Source: Opitutia bacterium (lineage in GTDB: Bacteria > Verrucomicrobiota > Verrucomicrobiia > Opitutales > Seribacteraceae). Taken from it: DNA of 26,631 bases. The notes beneath the pieces were generated by a model. It worked only from the letters and a program-made list of their open reading frames with translations, made no database searches and was not told the origin of the DNA. Made by a program: the position numbers and the translations under genes. Numbering within the stretch: position 1 is the stretch's first letter; each line of letters opens with the position of its first letter. The stretch lies in NCBI GenBank assembly GCA_002692605.1, contig NZLE01000072.1, positions 1 to 26,631 of the forward strand. Reading direction: 5' to 3'. Shown in pieces: positions 23,907 through 26,631 of this stretch.

Positions 23907-25511
23907 ATGAAAAAAATTCCATTACCATTCCTTTGGCCTTTGCTGATTGCGATTCATTCCCATGGCAAAGCCGAGAAGCCCAATTTTTTGGTCATCCTGG
24001 TGGATGACATGGGCTATTCCGACCTGGGTTGCTACGGAGGAGAAATTGACACGCCTCACCTGGACGGATTGGCCGCAAACGGATTGAGATTCACTCAGTT
24101 CTACAACACCGGGCGATGCTGGCCCACTCGGGGGTCCTTACTGACGGGTTACTACGCTCAGCAAATCCGACGGGACTCCTTGCCGGGCATCAAGCAGGGT
24201 GGCGGGCGAGGCATCAGGCCGAATTGGGCGCCTCTCCTGCCCGAATTCCTGAGTGAGGCGGGATACCGTAATTATCATAGTGGGAAGTGGCATATCGATG
24301 GCAAAGTCCTGGAAAACGGATTCCACGAATCCTGGCGGGTCAACAACCAGGGCAACTTCTTTTCCTCACAAGGCAATCTGCTCAATGACGTACCCTTCAC
24401 CAAGGAGCGTGAACCGCAAAATTATTACTCCACCACCGCAACCGCAAACCATGCGATCGAATGCCTGATCGGGCACGAAAACGACCATGCGGACAAACCC
24501 TTCTTTCATTTCCTCGCTTTCATCGCCCCTCATTTTCCGCTTCATGCTCCGCAAAAGATTATCCGAAAATATGAGGAACGCTATCTTGCCGGCTGGGATA
24601 AGATAAGAGCGCGAAGGTTCGCCAAACAAAATGAAATGGGTCTGCTTGACACCACTCTTTCAAAACTCGAACCGGACCTCGGCCCTCCCTATCCCTTCCC
24701 CGATGCCATTAGGAAACTTGGCCCCGGGGAGATCGACAGACCGGTTCCCTGGGAACAGTTGTCCGCAGAGCAAAAGACTTTCCAGGCGACCAAGATGGCC
24801 ATTCACGCTGCGATGATCGACGTCGTGGACCGGGAAATCGGCAGGGTGATCGAACAACTGAAACGAATGAAAGCCTTCGAAAACACCCTGATTCTCTTTG
24901 CATCCGATAATGGGGCAAGCGCGGAAATCATGATCCGCAGCGGCGGGCATGACCCGAACGCTCCGCTCGGAAGCGCAAAATCGTACCTATGCCTCGGACC
25001 CGGATTCTCAAGCGCCGGGAATACTCCTTTTCGCAGACACAAGACCTGGGTCCACGAAGGTGGAATCAGCACACCCCTCATCGCCCATTGGCCGACCGGC
25101 ATTCAAGCGAGGGGCGAGCTCCGTCATACGCCCAGTCACGTCATTGATCTCGTCCCCACCCTTCTGGAAAGCGCAGGGATCGACAAACCGAAGCACTGGC
25201 AAGGAGAGAAAATTCCGACCGCCCCGGGAAAAAGTCTTCTGCCCGCATTCGCCAAAGACGTGACCCTGAGGAGAAGTCACCTGTGGTGGGCTCACGGCGG
25301 GCATCGGGCGGTGCGACGGGGAAACTTCAAATTGGTGGCGGCCAAGGACCAACCGTGGGAGTTGTATGATCTCCGTGAGGATCGAGCGGAAAGCATAAAC
25401 CTGGCGGAAAAGATGCCTGGAAAAAAACGGAGTCTGATCAAACTTTGGGAGCGTCAGACTCAGGACTTCATTGACTTGCTTTCCAGGGACAAAATTCCTC
25501 CCAAGAATTAA
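23907..25511 (+). CDS. Secreted sulfatase, formylglycine type
   Basis: A 534-residue sulfatase with a short signal peptide (MKKIPLPFLWPLLIAIHSHG). The metal site is FLVILVDDMGYSDLGCYGG (Asp33, Asp34). The formylglycine Cys71 is in GRCWPTRGSLLTG, a full CxPxR match. Also present are YHSGKWHIDG, FFHFLAFIAPHFPLHAP, FASDNGASAEIM, HEGGISTPLIAHWP, DLVPTLLESAG and RRGNFKLVAAKDQPWELYDL. This fits arylsulfatases of the A-type in the S1 family. It is longer than the first three by about 30-80 residues, mainly through an extension at about 230-270. It follows the large probable glycosidase by 24 bases, so a glycosidase-sulfatase pair working on one polymer is likely. Confidence 0.95.
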   Translation: MKKIPLPFLWPLLIAIHSHGKAEKPNFLVILVDDMGYSDLGCYGGEIDTPHLDGLAANGLRFTQFYNTGRCWPTRGSLLTGYYAQQIRRDSLPGIKQGGGRGIRPNWAPLLPEFLSEAGYRNYHSGKWHIDGKVLENGFHESWRVNNQGNFFSSQGNLLNDVPFTKEREPQNYYSTTATANHAIECLIGHENDHADKPFFHFLAFIAPHFPLHAPQKIIRKYEERYLAGWDKIRARRFAKQNEMGLLDTTLSKLEPDLGPPYPFPDAIRKLGPGEIDRPVPWEQLSAEQKTFQATKMAIHAAMIDVVDREIGRVIEQLKRMKAFENTLILFASDNGASAEIMIRSGGHDPNAPLGSAKSYLCLGPGFSSAGNTPFRRHKTWVHEGGISTPLIAHWPTGIQARGELRHTPSHVIDLVPTLLESAGIDKPKHWQGEKIPTAPGKSLLPAFAKDVTLRRSHLWWAHGGHRAVRRGNFKLVAAKDQPWELYDLREDRAESINLAEKMPGKKRSLIKLWERQTQDFIDLLSRDKIPPKN

Positions 25512-25552
25512 AAGGCTCGTAAGCTATCCGTCTTTGGAGACATTCTAAAACC

Positions 25553-26631
25553 GTGAAAGCCTGTCTTACCTTCTTGCCGGGAATGCTTCTCGTCTCCTTG
25601 GCGACGAATGGCTCCGTGGATTTCAATCGTGAGGTCCGCCCGCTCCTGGCGAGCAAATGCTATGCCTGCCATGGGCCGGATGAAGAGGGCAGAAAAGCCA
25701 AACTGCGACTGGACGTGCGGGAAGACGCGCTCAAGAATGATGTGATCGTTCCCGGAGAGATCGAGAATAGTGAGTTCCACTACCGCATTCATTCGGATGA
25801 TCCGGAAGAAATCATGCCCCCCCCCGAATCCCATGCCTCCCTCACCAAGGAAGAGAAGGAATTACTCGATCGATGGATTCAGGAAGGCGCTGAATATGCA
25901 AAGCACTGGGCTTTTGAGCCTCCTGCCTCCGGTAAAGTACCCGAAGGAAAAAAAGGATGGATCCGCAACCCGATCGATGCCTTCATCTCCGATAATCTTT
26001 CCAAAAATGACTTGAATCCATCCGAGGAAGCCGATCGGTATTCCTTGGTAAGAAGACTGTATCTCGATCTGATTGGTCTTCCCCCAACCCCGGAACAGGC
26101 GGATGCCTTCGTTTTCGATCATCGGCCCGATGCCTATGAAAGGCTGGTCGATCAATTGCTGCAATCGGAGCATTATGGAGAAAAATGGGGGCGTGAGTGG
26201 CTCGACCTGGCTCGCTATGCCGACAGCAACGGATACGAAAAGGATCGCCCTCGCAACATTTGGCCCTATCGGGACTGGGTTATCCGAGCCCTGAATGCGG
26301 ATATGCCCTACGATCAGTTCTCCATCGAACAGCTTGCCGGGGACATGCTCCCCGATGCCTCGGATGACCAGAGGATTGCCACCGGTTTTCACCGCAATAC
26401 CCAGCTCAATGAGGAGGGGGGCATTGATCCGCTCGAATTTCGTTTTTATGCCGCGGTCGACCGGGTCGCCACCACCGGTACGGTCTGGATGGGGCTGACC
26501 ACGGGCTGTGCCCAGTGCCACACCCATAAGTACGACCCCATCACCCATGACGAATACTTCGGGCTGATGAGTTTGCTCGATAACGTCGACGAACCCGACC
26601 TGCTTCTTTACACGGACGAACAAGTCAAAGC
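25553..26631 (+). CDS. PSCyt1 / DUF1549 (PSCyt2) cytochrome-like protein, 5' part (3' end outside window)
   Basis: The frame runs from a GTG at 25553 to the end of the window without a stop, giving about 359 residues of a normally much longer protein. The GTG gives a signal peptide (MKACLTFLPGMLLVSLATNG); the ATG at 25583 would cut it. A PSCyt1 domain follows with FNREVRPLLASKCYACHGPD (CxxCH heme site, Cys36-Cys39-His40) and IMPPPESHASLTKEE, where Met is a probable axial ligand. DUF1549 then begins: NPIDAFISDNL, LVRRLYLDLIGLPPTPEQ, WGREWLDLARYADSNGYEKD, QLAGDMLPDAS, TGCAQCHTHKYDPITHDEY (second CxxCH). DUF1553 is expected beyond the edge. Members are very common near sulfatases in PVC bacteria; the substrate is unknown. 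Confidence 0.92.
   Translation, partial: MKACLTFLPGMLLVSLATNGSVDFNREVRPLLASKCYACHGPDEEGRKAKLRLDVREDALKNDVIVPGEIENSEFHYRIHSDDPEEIMPPPESHASLTKEEKELLDRWIQEGAEYAKHWAFEPPASGKVPEGKKGWIRNPIDAFISDNLSKNDLNPSEEADRYSLVRRLYLDLIGLPPTPEQADAFVFDHRPDAYERLVDQLLQSEHYGEKWGREWLDLARYADSNGYEKDRPRNIWPYRDWVIRALNADMPYDQFSIEQLAGDMLPDASDDQRIATGFHRNTQLNEEGGIDPLEFRFYAAVDRVATTGTVWMGLTTGCAQCHTHKYDPITHDEYFGLMSLLDNVDEPDLLLYTDEQVK

Noticed and set aside
1..26631. CRISPR arrays, rRNA and tRNA genes
   Set aside because: No regularly spaced short repeats and no RNA gene signatures were seen on either strand.

Overview
The window looks like a chromosomal segment from a member of the PVC superphylum, most likely Verrucomicrobiota. 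The signs are an ECF sigma factor next to a FecR-type membrane protein, a DUF1080 / heme-binding CxxCH protein, four secreted sulfatases, a PSCyt1/DUF1549 protein and an FAD-dependent oxidoreductase of the FAD_oxidored type. This is inferred from gene families only; there is no rRNA or other marker gene in the window. Apart from shadow ORFs, all genes are on the + strand.

Layout. (1) Positions 1-645: 3' end of an FAD-dependent oxidoreductase. (2) 652-1593: membrane protein with a DUF4405-like part and a DUF2271-like part. (3) 1654-3851: ECF sigma factor and FecR/PA14-like protein, coupled by an ATGA overlap. (4) 3940-7224: secreted protein fusing DUF1080, a beta-propeller, a helical repeat and cytochrome c. 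(5) 7258-11616: three sulfatases in a tight operon. (6) 11611-17811: a lower-GC segment bounded by two copies of an 80-bp direct repeat (76/80 identical). (7) 17944-25511: a GH128-like glycosidase, a helical hypothetical protein, a large probable glycosidase and a fourth sulfatase. (8) 25553-end: 5' part of a PSCyt1/DUF1549 cytochrome protein. Parts 3-5 and 7-8 look like a system for taking apart a sulfated polysaccharide outside the cytoplasm.

The most striking part is region 6. It holds seven genes in the conserved order known as Nit1C (nitrilase subfamily 1 cluster): nitB (MSMEG_0572 family), nitC nitrilase, nitD radical SAM (MSMEG_0568 family), nitE GNAT acetyltransferase, nitF AIR-synthase-like, nitG (MSMEG_0570 family) and nitH flavoprotein (MSMEG_0569 family). 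Nit1C has been linked to cyanide use as nitrogen source in pseudomonads, but the reactions of most of its proteins are unknown. Here it has a textbook sigma-54 (-24/-12) promoter with a dyad about 95 bp upstream of the predicted start of transcription, yet the sigma-54 activator gene that accompanies it in pseudomonads is absent from the window. nitC to nitH overlap or nearly touch. The composition shift, the flanking repeats and the unrelated polysaccharide genes on both sides indicate that the cluster was inserted as a unit between a sulfatase gene and a glycosidase gene.
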